Below are positions 8,426-15,855 of a DNA stretch of 41,950 bases, piece after piece. Source of the stretch: Streptomyces scabichelini (GTDB taxonomy: Bacteria; Actinomycetota; Actinomycetes; Streptomycetales; Streptomycetaceae). The stretch covers positions 1 through 41,950 of the forward strand of contig NZ_JAAKZY010000084.1 in NCBI RefSeq assembly GCF_011045015.1. Direction: 5' to 3'. Below the pieces are notes generated by a model. That model did not search any database and was not told where the DNA came from. It worked only from the letters and a program-made list of their open reading frames with translations. The first letter of the stretch is position 1. Each line of letters starts with the position of its first letter. Made by a program: the position numbers and the translations under genes.

Positions 8426-9151
8426 ACCGGACCGGGTCCTCGCGGGCGTCAGCCCGCGCAGCCTCCGCGCCCGTACGGGTTCCGTGCAGGCCCCCGCCCC
8501 CACCAGGGCCGCGACGGCCAGGAGCCCCGCCCACCGTTCGTGGGCGCTGTTCCAGCGCGGGTCGTCCGGGGTCACGAAGAGCGCCCACTCGTCGGGCAGC
8601 AGCAGGGCCGCGACGAGGGCGGTGAGCAGCAGTCCGGCCGACACCGCGGCTCCCTGCCGCGTCGCGTCGGTGCACCGCACGGCCATGGTCGCCGCGGCGA
8701 GCGCGAACACGGCGGTGGCGGTCGCCTCCAGGGTGACGGCGCCGACCGGGGGCCGCGCCTCCTGCGGTACGAGGAGCAGCGCGGCCGTCCAGCACAGCGC
8801 GGCGAACGGGGCCACGAGGACCACCCGCAGTCCGGCGCGCACCGGGCGCCGGGTCGGCACGACCGACGTGGTGTGCCGGGCCGGGTCGTCCAGCAGGAAC
8901 GCCAGACCGAGAGCGAAGGCGAGCGCGGCACCCCGCAGCAGGTGGAGGGAGAGCAACGGGTCGGGTTCGCCGGACAGCATCCGCGGAGTGCCGGCCAACA
9001 GGAGCCCCAGGGCGCCACCGGCCGTGAGCGCGCCCCACGGGAGCGTGCGCCACACCGGCGGAACGAGGGCGACGGGGGGAAGGAGGGCCCGCCCGCCCGC
9101 GGCTGCTCCCACTCCTCGTACTCCTGCTCCTCGTACTCCTACTCCTCGCAC
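8423..9151 (-). CDS. Multi-pass membrane protein, last gene of the sigma/ABC operon
   Basis: The protein is about 242 aa and I recognise no named family. After a short N-terminus it is almost all hydrophobic, with about six candidate membrane segments, for example GALTAGGALGLLLAGT, GAALAFALGLAFLLD and AVSAGLLLTALVAALLLP. It ends in a basic tail (VRARRLRGLTPARTRSG). GTG 9151 overlaps the upstream permease by 13 bp. GTG 9112 is also possible, with AGGAG 8 bp before it. The two candidates sit either side of a 15-bp tandem repeat that is in frame (VGVRG-like repeats if translated). Position and hydrophobicity suggest a second membrane subunit or accessory protein of the ABC system encoded just upstream. 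Confidence 0.75.
   Translation of the reverse strand: MRGVGVRGAGVRGVGAAAGGRALLPPVALVPPVWRTLPWGALTAGGALGLLLAGTPRMLSGEPDPLLSLHLLRGAALAFALGLAFLLDDPARHTTSVVPTRRPVRAGLRVVLVAPFAALCWTAALLLVPQEARPPVGAVTLEATATAVFALAAATMAVRCTDATRQGAAVSAGLLLTALVAALLLPDEWALFVTPDDPRWNSAHERWAGLLAVAALVGAGACTEPVRARRLRGLTPARTRSG
9104..9148. repeat. 15-bp tandem repeat over a stop codon
   Basis: Three 15-bp units occupy 9104-9118, 9119-9133 and 9134-9148. The plus-strand consensus is TACTCCTRCTCCTCG; the first unit differs at three positions. The TAG stop of the upstream permease (9139-9141) is inside one unit. Read on the minus strand the units are purine-rich and contain several AGGAG cores, so they also supply ribosome-binding sequence for the next gene. 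Confidence 0.75.
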
Positions 9152-10683
9152 GAGCCACCGTCCGCTTCCGCCCCGGCCGCTCCCTTGTCCGCGGCCGGCA
9201 CATCCAGCAGCTCCGCCACCCGTGCCGTCGACGTCTTCGGGGACGTGAGTTCCGTCCAGTGGGCCTTCACCTTGGCGATGACGCCGTAGCGGGGCTTCTG
9301 GAGCAATTCCCGTACGATCCTGGTCTGTTCGGCACTCATGGACAGGGGTTCCGTGGGCGCCAGCACAGTGGCGGAGCCGGAGACGCTGTCGCCGAGGCGG
9401 ACGTTGCGGAACGCGGTCATCGGGTCGGGATCCGCGCCCAGCGCCAGCCACATGACCGTCACCATGCGGGCGTCGCACAGGACACTGCCGGCCTTCTCGT
9501 CGCCCGCCACCAGCACGGACGCGACGCCGACCGCGAACTCGGGGACCCGGTTGCCGCCCCAGTCCGTGCCCACGGTGACCTGTCCGCGTGTGGCGGACGG
9601 GGGGAGCGTGGAGTCGGTCTCCGGCCCGTAGCGGGCCTCGATGCGCTGCCGTACGGTCAGCCGCTCACCCCCGGCGGCACCGCCCGCGAGGTTCTGGACG
9701 CGGTCGGCCACCGCGGCCCAGTCGGCGGTGCGGCCCGTCCACTCGGGGAAGGCGCAGTACGTCGACCTGTCGTGCCTGACGCACGTCTGGACCTTCTCCG
9801 GGCTGACCGACGCCCGTTCGCGGGCCGCGGTCGTCGCGGACGGAGTGCCCCCGGACTGGGCGACCGCACCCAGCAGCGTCAGGGCGAGCGCCCCGCCGAG
9901 AACCGTCCCGACGACAGCCGTACGCCTGCCGCTGACCAGCACCGCGAGGACGGCCGCGGACAGGCCGAGCCCGACGAGATACACGACGTGCCAGAAGGCG
10001 GGGCGGCCCAGCAGGTCGGAGGGGAACGGAGTGGCGTCGGTCTGGGTGACGACCGGGGCCAGCCAGGTCGCCCAGCCGCCCCCGGACGCCGTCGGCACGA
10101 CGACCTGGGTGAAGAGCAGGAGGACCATGATGACCGCTGCGGCGAAGGAGGAGCGGACCAGGCGGGCGAGCAGTACGCCGGACACGCCGAACAGCAGGAC
10201 CGTCAGCGGCCCCACGGCCAGTTCGGCGGGCGAACCGTGCCCCACCGCGCCGGGCTTGAGCGCCGCCCAGGTGAACTGGGCGACGACACACACCGCGGTG
10301 AACAGGACCGCCGGGATCAGGGACAGCAGATGGGCGAGCGTGCGTCGCCACGGCTCGACGACCAGCACGTCGAAGTGGCGGTCCGTGTCACGCCGGTGGG
10401 AGCGCAGGACGGCACGGTTGACGCACAGCAGGACCGCGACGCCCACCAGCATCGGGAGGGACTGCGTGGCCCGGTCGACGTTCTGCAGCACCGGGTAGTC
10501 GTCCCCGCCCGATGTGGACTGCCACACGATCCAGCCGACGTACAGGATCGCGACGCCGACGAAGGAGGTGTTCAGGCGCAGCTCGCGCGCCTCGAACCGG
10601 GCGAGGGCGAACACGGCCGCCCAGGGGCGTGGCGGGTGCGCCGGCTCGACGGCCCGGGTGGGTGTCTCGAGTACGGTGCTCAT
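9139..10683 (-). CDS. ABC transporter permease with large soluble domain
   Basis: The 514-aa protein has a membrane half and a soluble half. About six hydrophobic segments lie in the first 280 residues, beginning at FVGVAILYVGWIVWQ, as in ABC-2-type permeases. The remaining 230 residues form a soluble region with three cysteines, two of them early (QTCVRHDRSTYCAF), which could form disulfides if the domain is outside the cell. The gene overlaps the ATPase upstream by 4 bp (ATGA) and the next gene by up to 13 bp. It is taken as the channel subunit for the ATPase at 10680. The substrate is unknown. Together with the sigma/anti-sigma pair in the same operon, a role in sensing or relieving envelope stress is an inference. 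Confidence 0.85.
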   Translation of the reverse strand: MSTVLETPTRAVEPAHPPRPWAAVFALARFEARELRLNTSFVGVAILYVGWIVWQSTSGGDDYPVLQNVDRATQSLPMLVGVAVLLCVNRAVLRSHRRDTDRHFDVLVVEPWRRTLAHLLSLIPAVLFTAVCVVAQFTWAALKPGAVGHGSPAELAVGPLTVLLFGVSGVLLARLVRSSFAAAVIMVLLLFTQVVVPTASGGGWATWLAPVVTQTDATPFPSDLLGRPAFWHVVYLVGLGLSAAVLAVLVSGRRTAVVGTVLGGALALTLLGAVAQSGGTPSATTAARERASVSPEKVQTCVRHDRSTYCAFPEWTGRTADWAAVADRVQNLAGGAAGGERLTVRQRIEARYGPETDSTLPPSATRGQVTVGTDWGGNRVPEFAVGVASVLVAGDEKAGSVLCDARMVTVMWLALGADPDPMTAFRNVRLGDSVSGSATVLAPTEPLSMSAEQTRIVRELLQKPRYGVIAKVKAHWTELTSPKTSTARVAELLDVPAADKGAAGAEADGGSCEE

Positions 10684-11603
10684 GCCGCCGCCACCTCCGC
10701 GCCCGCCGCACCGTCCGTGCCCTCGCCGCCCTCGCCACTCGCACCGCTCTCGCCGTCGAGGGTGAGCAAGTAGCCGTCCTCCAGGGTGGGTTCGACGAGT
10801 TCGGCGCCCTGGGGCGGGTCACCGACGTTGCGGAAGGAGCCCGTGCCGGTACGCCAGCCGGCCCGCGCGGCGGGGTCACGTTCCGTGCTGCTCCACACCC
10901 GGCCCGCCGCCCGAGCGGTCAGCTCGGCCGGGGTGCCGTCGAAGCGGACGCGGCCCCGGGCCATCACGATCACGCGGTGGCAGAGCATCGCGACGTCCTC
11001 GGTCTGGTGGGTGGACAGGAGCACCGTCCGCCCCTCCCCCGCCTGCGCGATCAACTCCCGGAACCGCATGCGCTGTTCGGGGTCGAGACCGACGGTCGGT
11101 TCGTCGAGGACCAGGAAGCCGGGGTCGCCGACGAGCGCGGCGGCCAGCGCGACCCGCTGGCGCATGCCGCCGGAGAGCTTCTTGATGCGCTTGTTCCGTA
11201 CGTCGGACAGGTCGACGGCCTCCAGCACGCGCCGTACCTCCCGGTGCCGGGCACCGCGGTCCCACAGCTCCTTGAGAATCGCCACGTAGTCGACGAACTC
11301 GAAGGCCGAGAAATCCGGGTGGAAACCCGGCGTCTGCGGCAGATACCCGAGCGCACGCCGGACGTCCAGCCGCCCGGCCGTCGTCCCCGGGTCGTGCCCG
11401 AGCACCGTGAAGGCGCCCCGGTCGGGCGGCACGGCGGTGGCCAGCACCCGCAACAGGGTCGTCTTTCCGGCCCCGTTGGGGCCCAGCAGTCCGGTCACGC
11501 CCTCCGTCAGCCGCAGGGAGACGTCGTCGAGGGCGGCGGTACCTCCGTAGCGGAGGGTCAGCCCGGCGGCGGAGACCGTGGGGGCCGTACGTGGGGCGGT
11601 CAT
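10680..11603 (-). CDS. ABC transporter ATP-binding protein (ABC-2 type)
   Basis: The 307-aa ATPase has Walker A GPNGAGKTT, signature KLSGGMRQR, Walker B FLVLDEPTVGLDPEQR, and a switch histidine in LLSTHQTEDV. The Q-loop is GYLPQTPGFHPDFS. The layout fits the DrrA/CcmA group that serves ABC-2 permeases. A C-terminal extension of about 80 residues after the nucleotide-binding domain ends in a Gly/Glu/Ala-rich tail (ASGEGGEGTDGAAGAEVAAA). ATG 11603 overlaps the stop of the 25-aa micro-ORF (ATGA), and the gene's own stop overlaps the permease start. It is the fifth gene of a seven-gene chain that begins with the sigma factor. Confidence 0.93.
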   Translation of the reverse strand: MTAPRTAPTVSAAGLTLRYGGTAALDDVSLRLTEGVTGLLGPNGAGKTTLLRVLATAVPPDRGAFTVLGHDPGTTAGRLDVRRALGYLPQTPGFHPDFSAFEFVDYVAILKELWDRGARHREVRRVLEAVDLSDVRNKRIKKLSGGMRQRVALAAALVGDPGFLVLDEPTVGLDPEQRMRFRELIAQAGEGRTVLLSTHQTEDVAMLCHRVIVMARGRVRFDGTPAELTARAAGRVWSSTERDPAARAGWRTGTGSFRNVGDPPQGAELVEPTLEDGYLLTLDGESGASGEGGEGTDGAAGAEVAAA

Positions 11604-11677
11604 GCGGGACTCCCGTGGAAGAGGACGAAGACGATCGGAACGAAGGAGAAGAGCGCGAAGAGGACGTACTCCCTCAC
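11600..11677 (-). CDS. 25-aa hydrophobic micro-protein
   Basis: This small ORF starts at GTG 11677 and ends at the TGA covering 11600-11602. Its start overlaps the stop of the 56-aa gene (GTGA) and its stop overlaps the ATPase start (ATGA). The peptide is VREYVLFALFSFVPIVFVLF followed by HGSPA, read with V as initiator Met. It is essentially one membrane-spanning helix. A GGGAG sequence lies about 6 bp before the GTG. The 4-bp overlaps on both sides leave no room for anything else and match the rest of the operon. I know no named family. Likely roles are a small subunit of the ABC complex or of the anti-sigma complex, or simply a coupling peptide. Confidence 0.6.
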   Translation of the reverse strand: MREYVLFALFSFVPIVFVLFHGSPA

Positions 11678-11844
11678 CCGTCGCTCCCGTCGCTGCCGGA
11701 GGATCCCCGGCTCCTGCTGGATCCCTTGACGAAGAGGGCGACGAGATGGAGCAGCCAGACGACGATCGAGGCGGCCCCGAGCGCCCCGGCTTTGAGCAGC
11801 ACGACCCACCTGCGGGAAGAAGAGTTCGAAGCAGCAGTGGACAT
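11674..11844 (-). CDS. 56-aa single-pass membrane protein
   Basis: The protein begins MSTAASNSSSRRWVVLL, has one hydrophobic stretch at about residues 14-39 (AGALGAASIVVWLLHLVALF), and ends in a Ser/Gly/Asp tail (GSSRSRGSSGSDGSDG). Its ribosome site is strong: GGAGGT 8 bp before ATG 11844. The ATG shares one base with the stop of the anti-sigma gene (TGATG), and its TGA overlaps the next GTG. No family is recognised. It sits between the anti-sigma gene and the ABC genes, so a small regulatory or structural membrane partner is the best guess. Confidence 0.75.
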   Translation of the reverse strand: MSTAASNSSSRRWVVLLKAGALGAASIVVWLLHLVALFVKGSSRSRGSSGSDGSDG

Positions 11845-12737
11845 CACGCAATACCTCCGTCTGTGAAGCCCCCGAACGGCACATGCGCGGACGAGGAGTC
11901 GAATCGGTCTCGTACGAGATAGAGCAGCCCGGCGGCGAGGACGGCGACCGCGGCGGCGACGCCCTGCCCGGCCGCCGTGAACGGCGCGAGCGTCGCGTCG
12001 GGCGCGGTCGTCGCGTGCGTCACCAGCAGCAGCGTGATCCAGGTCCCGCCGACCAGGGCGGGCGCGAGGACGGGGCCGAGGCGGGCCGTCAGCGCGAGCC
12101 CCGTCGCGGTGAGGGCGAGCGCGGGCAGCAGCCAGGTCAGCGCGCGCAGCCCGTACGCGGGCAGGGCGAGGGTCGCGAGCCCGTTGAGGAGGAGCCCGAC
12201 GCTCAGCACGGCGACCGTACGGATCATCAGCAGCCGGAATCCGTGCAGCGGCGAGACGACGGCCATCTCGTACGTCGGGTCGAGCGAGGGCCCGTACGAC
12301 AGGGCGACCCCCGCGAGCGGGAGCAGCGGCGCGAGCGCCAGGAACAGCGTCGGCGAGGAGCCGGACTGTGCCGAGTAGGCCGCTCCGACCGTCATCAGGA
12401 GCACCGCGGCGATCGCCAGCAGCCAGGAGCGGCGCAGCACGGGCGTGGCCGTCAGCAGCCGGGCCGTGTGGTCGGCGACACCGATCCGCGTCAGCAGCGA
12501 CTCCACCAGGCCCGGCCGCGGCGCGTCCAGCTCGGCATCTAGCCGCTCCCACCCCGCGTCAAGGGCCACCGGATCGACGACGTCGGCCAGCGCCGCCCGG
12601 CACCGCGCGCATGCGGCGAGGTGCGTGTCGGCGGACCAGAGCCGGGGCGCGGTCAGCTCGCCCCGCGCGTACGCCCGGAGGTCGTCCTCCGGCACATGCC
12701 AGGTCGTATCCGTGCCGCTCATGTCCGTGCCGCTCAT
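11844..12737 (-). CDS. Zinc-finger anti-sigma-like membrane protein
   Basis: The 297-aa protein has an N-terminal zf-HC2/ZAS motif, DTHLAACARCRAAL (H-x3-C-x2-C), at about residues 36-49. That motif is typical of anti-sigma factors that hold ECF sigma factors at the membrane. About six hydrophobic segments follow from residue 95 on (for example SWLLAIAAVLLMTVGAAYSA), with no large outer domain. ATG 12737 overlaps the sigma stop by 4 bp and has GGGAGG 7 bp upstream. A second ATG 15 bp later encodes a repeat of the same first residues (MSGTDMSGTD). The protein should bind and silence the sigma factor encoded immediately upstream; the signal is unknown. The many membrane passes are unusual, since most ZAS anti-sigmas have one or none. 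Confidence 0.85.
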   Translation of the reverse strand: MSGTDMSGTDTTWHVPEDDLRAYARGELTAPRLWSADTHLAACARCRAALADVVDPVALDAGWERLDAELDAPRPGLVESLLTRIGVADHTARLLTATPVLRRSWLLAIAAVLLMTVGAAYSAQSGSSPTLFLALAPLLPLAGVALSYGPSLDPTYEMAVVSPLHGFRLLMIRTVAVLSVGLLLNGLATLALPAYGLRALTWLLPALALTATGLALTARLGPVLAPALVGGTWITLLLVTHATTAPDATLAPFTAAGQGVAAAVAVLAAGLLYLVRDRFDSSSAHVPFGGFTDGGIA

Positions 12738-13285
12738 GCCAGCGCCTCCCGCAACTGCTTCCGGGCCCTGAGGGCCCGTGTCTTGACCGTGCCGGGCGGA
12801 ATGCCGAGCAGGACGGCCGCTTCCCGGGTGGTGAGCCCGTCGATGACCGTCGCCTGGAGGACCGCGCGGAGCTCGGGCGAGAGCCGGGTCAGAGCCCCGG
12901 CGAGGTCCCCGTGCTCGACTCCCGCGAGCACGCGTTCCTCCGCCGAGGCCTCGTCCCGGTGCCGCAGCCGCGCGAGCGTCTGCCGCAGCCGGCCACGCGC
13001 CCCGTCGCCGCGCAGGGCGTCGATGAGCCGGCGCGAGCCGATCCGCCACAGCCAGCCCGCGGCATCTCCGGCGGGGCCCTCCTCGCGGTAGCGGGCGCTG
13101 CCCCGCCACACCGCGAGAAACGTCTCCTGTACGACGTCGTCCACGATCCCGGCGTCGGCGCAGCGGCCGCGCAGCCGCGCGGTCAGCCAGGGCGCGTACC
13201 GCCGGTACAGCTCTTCGAAGGCACGCCGGTCCCCGTCCGCCGCGATGGCCCGCAGCAGCTCCCCGTCGCTTCTCGTTTCCCTCAC
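12734..13285 (-). CDS. ECF-type RNA polymerase sigma factor
   Basis: The 183-aa protein has region 2 at about residues 22-80 (FEELYRRYAPWLTARL, then VDDVVQETFLAVWRG) and region 4 at about 130-180 (LSPELRAVLQATVIDGLTT, then LLGIPPGTVKTRALRARKQL). There is no C-terminal extension. It is the first gene of a seven-gene overlapping operon that encodes its likely anti-sigma factor and an ABC system, so it probably directs transcription of that operon and perhaps others. The start is GTG 13285; a GAAGGGG sequence is close to it, so the ribosome site is poorly spaced. A GTGAACC / CGTC pair upstream has too short a spacer to be a convincing ECF promoter. Confidence 0.92.
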   Translation of the reverse strand: MRETRSDGELLRAIAADGDRRAFEELYRRYAPWLTARLRGRCADAGIVDDVVQETFLAVWRGSARYREEGPAGDAAGWLWRIGSRRLIDALRGDGARGRLRQTLARLRHRDEASAEERVLAGVEHGDLAGALTRLSPELRAVLQATVIDGLTTREAAVLLGIPPGTVKTRALRARKQLREALA

Positions 13286-13366
13286 GCCCCTTCATCGGAC
13301 GAGCCCTGCCGATCGGTTCACGGGATCGGGCTTTATTCGGCGCTTGACTTCTCAGGCAGTTTTACA

Positions 13367-13400
13367 CCACCCTTTCACTACTCAATTAGTGAAAGGGTGG
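13367..13400. promoter_or_regulatory. 14-bp-arm inverted repeat, probable GntR/YtrA operator
   Basis: CCACCCTTTCACTA (13367-13380) and TAGTGAAAGGGTGG (13387-13400) are perfect inverted arms around CTCAAT. The CACTA...TAGTG core resembles operators of YtrA-subfamily GntR repressors. The right arm ends 7 bp before the GTG of the regulator gene and contains its ribosome site (AAAGGGTGG), so a bound repressor or an RNA hairpin could affect translation as well as transcription. Confidence 0.75.
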
Positions 13401-13407
13401 TTGCCCA

Positions 13408-13812
13408 GTGGTCGAATACCGCATCGACCGGCGCAGCGGCGTCGCCACCTACGTGCAGATCGTCCAGCAGACCAAGCACGCACTCCGTCTGGGCCTGCTC
13501 GAACCGGGCGACAAGCTCCCCACGGCCCGCGAGGTCGTGGAAGCCACCGCGATCAATCCGAACACCGTCCTGAAGGCCTACCGCGAGCTGGAGCGCGAAG
13601 GGCTGGTCGAGGCCAGACGCGGCCTCGGCACCTTCGTGCAGCGCTCGCTGAGCACCACTGGGGCCGACTCCCCCCTCCGGGCCGAGCTGACCGAGTGGGC
13701 ATCTCGTGCCCGCGCGGCGGGCCTCGGCCGGGAGGACGTGGCCGCGCTCTTCACCTCCGTACTCGACGACCAGTTCGAGCTCGACGAACACTCCAAGGGG
13801 GACCAAGAATGA
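13408..13812 (+). CDS. GntR-family regulator, YtrA subfamily
   Basis: The 134-aa protein has a GntR winged helix at about residues 10-75 (TYVQIVQQTKHALRLGLL, then LPTAREVVEATAINPNTVLKAYRELEREGLV) and only a short helical C-terminal part. That small size and the co-transcribed ABC genes define the YtrA subfamily. Such regulators repress their own ABC-exporter operon and are often released by cell-wall-active compounds. The start is GTG 13408, with the ribosome site inside the inverted repeat just upstream. The stop overlaps the ATPase start by 4 bp. The gene diverges from the sigma-factor operon, with about 120 bp between them. Confidence 0.92.
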   Translation: MVEYRIDRRSGVATYVQIVQQTKHALRLGLLEPGDKLPTAREVVEATAINPNTVLKAYRELEREGLVEARRGLGTFVQRSLSTTGADSPLRAELTEWASRARAAGLGREDVAALFTSVLDDQFELDEHSKGDQE

Positions 13813-14726
13813 CCGACACCGCCATCGAGGCGGCCGGGCTCGGCATGCGGTACGGGCGCAAAAAGGGGAACGTCCTCGCGGACTGCTCCTTCCGGCTCCC
13901 GCAGGGCCGGATCTGCGCACTCGTCGGCCCGAACGGCGCCGGCAAGTCCACCCTCCTCGACATCGCCACGGGACTGCTCCGGCCCACTGCGGGCACGGTC
14001 ACGGTCCTGGGCGGTACGCCCGCCGCCGCCCGCTCCCGCGTCGCCTACGTCGCCCAGGACAAGCCCCTGCACCCGCAGCTCACCATCGCCGCCACACTCC
14101 GGCTCGGCGCCGAGTTCAACAGCGGCGGACGCTGGAACCAGGAGGCCGCCGAGCGGATCGCGTACGGCACCGGCGGCCTGGAGCCGAAGGCCAGGGTCCG
14201 CTCGCTCTCCGGCGGCCAGCGCACCCGCGTCGCCCTCGCCCTCGCCCTCGGCAAGCGGCCCGAACTGCTGCTCCTGGACGAGCCGATGGCCGACCTCGAC
14301 CCGCTCGCCCGGCACCAGCTCACCGGCGCCCTGATGGCGGAGGCCCTGGAGAACGGCACCACCATCGTGATGTCGTCCCACGTCGTCGCCGAGCTGGAGG
14401 GCTCCTGCGACTACCTGCTGCTGCTCCAGGACGGCCGCGTACGCCTCGGCGGCGAGAGCGACGACCTGCTCTCCGCGCACGCCCTGCTCACGGGCACGGC
14501 CGCCGACTTCGCCCCGCACACGGTGATCGAACGACGCGCCACCGGACGCGGCCACACCGCGCTGGTACGCCCCGAGGGCCCGACCGATCCGGCCTGGCAG
14601 CGCGACCAGCCCACCCTGGAGGAACTGATCCTCGCCCACCTGCGCAGCCCCGAGGCACCGGCGCTGCTGACCCCGGCCGCCACCGCCACCGCCGCGGGCA
14701 CCGACCGTCAGGAGGCGGCCGTATGA
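13809..14726 (+). CDS. ABC transporter ATP-binding protein
   Basis: The 305-aa ATPase has Walker A GPNGAGKST, signature LSGGQRTR, Walker B LLLLDEPMADLDPLAR, and a switch histidine in SSHVVAEL. After the nucleotide-binding domain (about residues 1-215) comes a C-terminal region of about 90 residues that includes LEELILAHLRSPEAPA, common in ATPases of GntR-linked exporters. ATG 13809 overlaps the GntR stop (ATGA), and the TGA overlaps the permease ATG. The reading frame is open far upstream (to 13245), but only the sequence from 13809 resembles an ABC protein. It pairs with the permease at 14723. Confidence 0.93.
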   Translation: MTDTAIEAAGLGMRYGRKKGNVLADCSFRLPQGRICALVGPNGAGKSTLLDIATGLLRPTAGTVTVLGGTPAAARSRVAYVAQDKPLHPQLTIAATLRLGAEFNSGGRWNQEAAERIAYGTGGLEPKARVRSLSGGQRTRVALALALGKRPELLLLDEPMADLDPLARHQLTGALMAEALENGTTIVMSSHVVAELEGSCDYLLLLQDGRVRLGGESDDLLSAHALLTGTAADFAPHTVIERRATGRGHTALVRPEGPTDPAWQRDQPTLEELILAHLRSPEAPALLTPAATATAAGTDRQEAAV

Positions 14727-15703
14727 GCACCCTGACCGTCAAAGGCGCTGTCAAGGGCCTCCCGTGGACCGTGCTGCGCCTTCACCGGACGGCGCTGATC
14801 ACCTGGGGCGCCGGGCTGTTCGCCGTCGCGGTGGCCCTGGTCTGGATGTACGCCATCGGGGACGAGGCCCGCTTCGGGGCGGACGGCTGCTCGATGCCGC
14901 CGGACACGGGGCTGCCGTCCTGCCTGGATGTGGCCGCGAGGACCGCCGACTGGAACTTCAGCGAGACCTACAGCAATGTCATCGGCCTCGTCAGCACCGC
15001 CGTGTCGTACCTGATGTTCCCGGTCGCCGCCTGGGCGGGCGGCGCGCTGATCGGACGCGAGCTGGAGAACGGCACCGCACGGCTGGCCTGGACGCAGTCC
15101 GTCACGCCCGTGCGCTGGCTCGCCGCCAAGCTCGCCGTACCGGCGCTGCTGCTGACCGCCGGCACCACCGCGGCGGTGCTGCTGAACGTCTGGGCCCGGC
15201 AGGACAACAATCCCAACCTGGTCGGCGACTGGTACACCCCGGACGTCTTCGTCTCCACCGGCCCGACAGCCGTCACCTACGCTCTGGCGGGCCTGGCCCT
15301 CGGCGCGCTCGCCGGACTGCTCACCCGCCGGGCCCTGCCCGCCGCAGGCTTCGGCTTCGCCGCCACGCTGGGCCTCTACAACGTCCTGCAGCGCTACCGC
15401 GAAGACCTGTGGCCCACCGTGACCAGGACGGGCAAACCCTACGAGCTGCCGCGCTCCGCCTTCCAGGTGGAGGACGGGGCACGGCTCACCTCCGGCGCCA
15501 GGACCAACAGCCAGCCCTGCGGCGAGTCGATGTCGCCCGGCTCCGACTGCGTTCCGGACGCCGACTTCGCCGGGTACTACTCCACCTACCACCCCAAGTC
15601 CCACTTCTGGCCGCTCCAGTTCGTCGACGCCGGCATCGCGCTGGCCGTCGCCGCCCTCGCCACCGCCGCCGCCTTCTGGCTCCTCCGCCGCCGGGCCGCC
15701 TGA
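14723..15703 (+). CDS. ABC-2-type transporter permease
   Basis: The 326-aa protein has about six membrane segments: one at residues 20-45 (LITWGAGLFAVAVALVWMY), one near 95, a group in the middle, and a last one at about 300-320 (AGIALAVAALATAAAFWLL). An extracytoplasmic loop after the first segment carries cysteines (DGCSMPPDTGLPSC), and a second large loop before the last segment has two more (QPCGESMSPGSDC). ATG 14723 overlaps the ATPase stop by 4 bp and has AGGAGG about 8 bp upstream. It is the membrane half of the GntR-controlled exporter. The four extracytoplasmic cysteines could form disulfides. The substrate is not evident. Confidence 0.9.
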   Translation: MSTLTVKGAVKGLPWTVLRLHRTALITWGAGLFAVAVALVWMYAIGDEARFGADGCSMPPDTGLPSCLDVAARTADWNFSETYSNVIGLVSTAVSYLMFPVAAWAGGALIGRELENGTARLAWTQSVTPVRWLAAKLAVPALLLTAGTTAAVLLNVWARQDNNPNLVGDWYTPDVFVSTGPTAVTYALAGLALGALAGLLTRRALPAAGFGFAATLGLYNVLQRYREDLWPTVTRTGKPYELPRSAFQVEDGARLTSGARTNSQPCGESMSPGSDCVPDADFAGYYSTYHPKSHFWPLQFVDAGIALAVAALATAAAFWLLRRRAA

Positions 15704-15721
15704 TCCCACCCGCCACTCCTG

Positions 15722-15760
15722 GCCGGGTACGCCCCTTGCGGGGGGTAGGGCGTACCCGGC
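15722..15760. terminator. Stem-loop after the GntR-ABC operon (first of two overlapping)
   Basis: A perfect 13-bp stem, GCCGGGTACGCCC / GGGCGTACCCGGC, encloses a 13-nt loop and starts 18 bp after the permease stop. It shares its last three bases with the next hairpin, so only one of the two can be fully paired at a time. It is probably a terminator. Confidence 0.65.
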
Positions 15761-15787
15761 TCCCGGGCGTGTAGACGCCCGGGAGCC
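15758..15787. terminator. Stem-loop, second of two overlapping hairpins
   Basis: A perfect 13-bp stem, GGCTCCCGGGCGT / ACGCCCGGGAGCC, encloses the tetraloop GTAG and is followed by a C-run. It is more compact than the first hairpin and a good factor-independent terminator candidate. Being close to ppk, it insulates that gene from the ABC operon. Confidence 0.65.
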
Positions 15788-15855
15788 GCCCCCCGGCATC
15801 CCGCACGTCATGTCGCCGTAACCATCGATTCAGACGGGCTTGCGACGCTCGGCGA

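Noticed and set aside
13298..13321. GTGAACC ... CGTC on the minus strand as an ECF autoregulatory promoter of the sigma gene
   Set aside because: The spacer is about 13 bp, several bases shorter than usual for ECF promoters, and the site would leave almost no leader.
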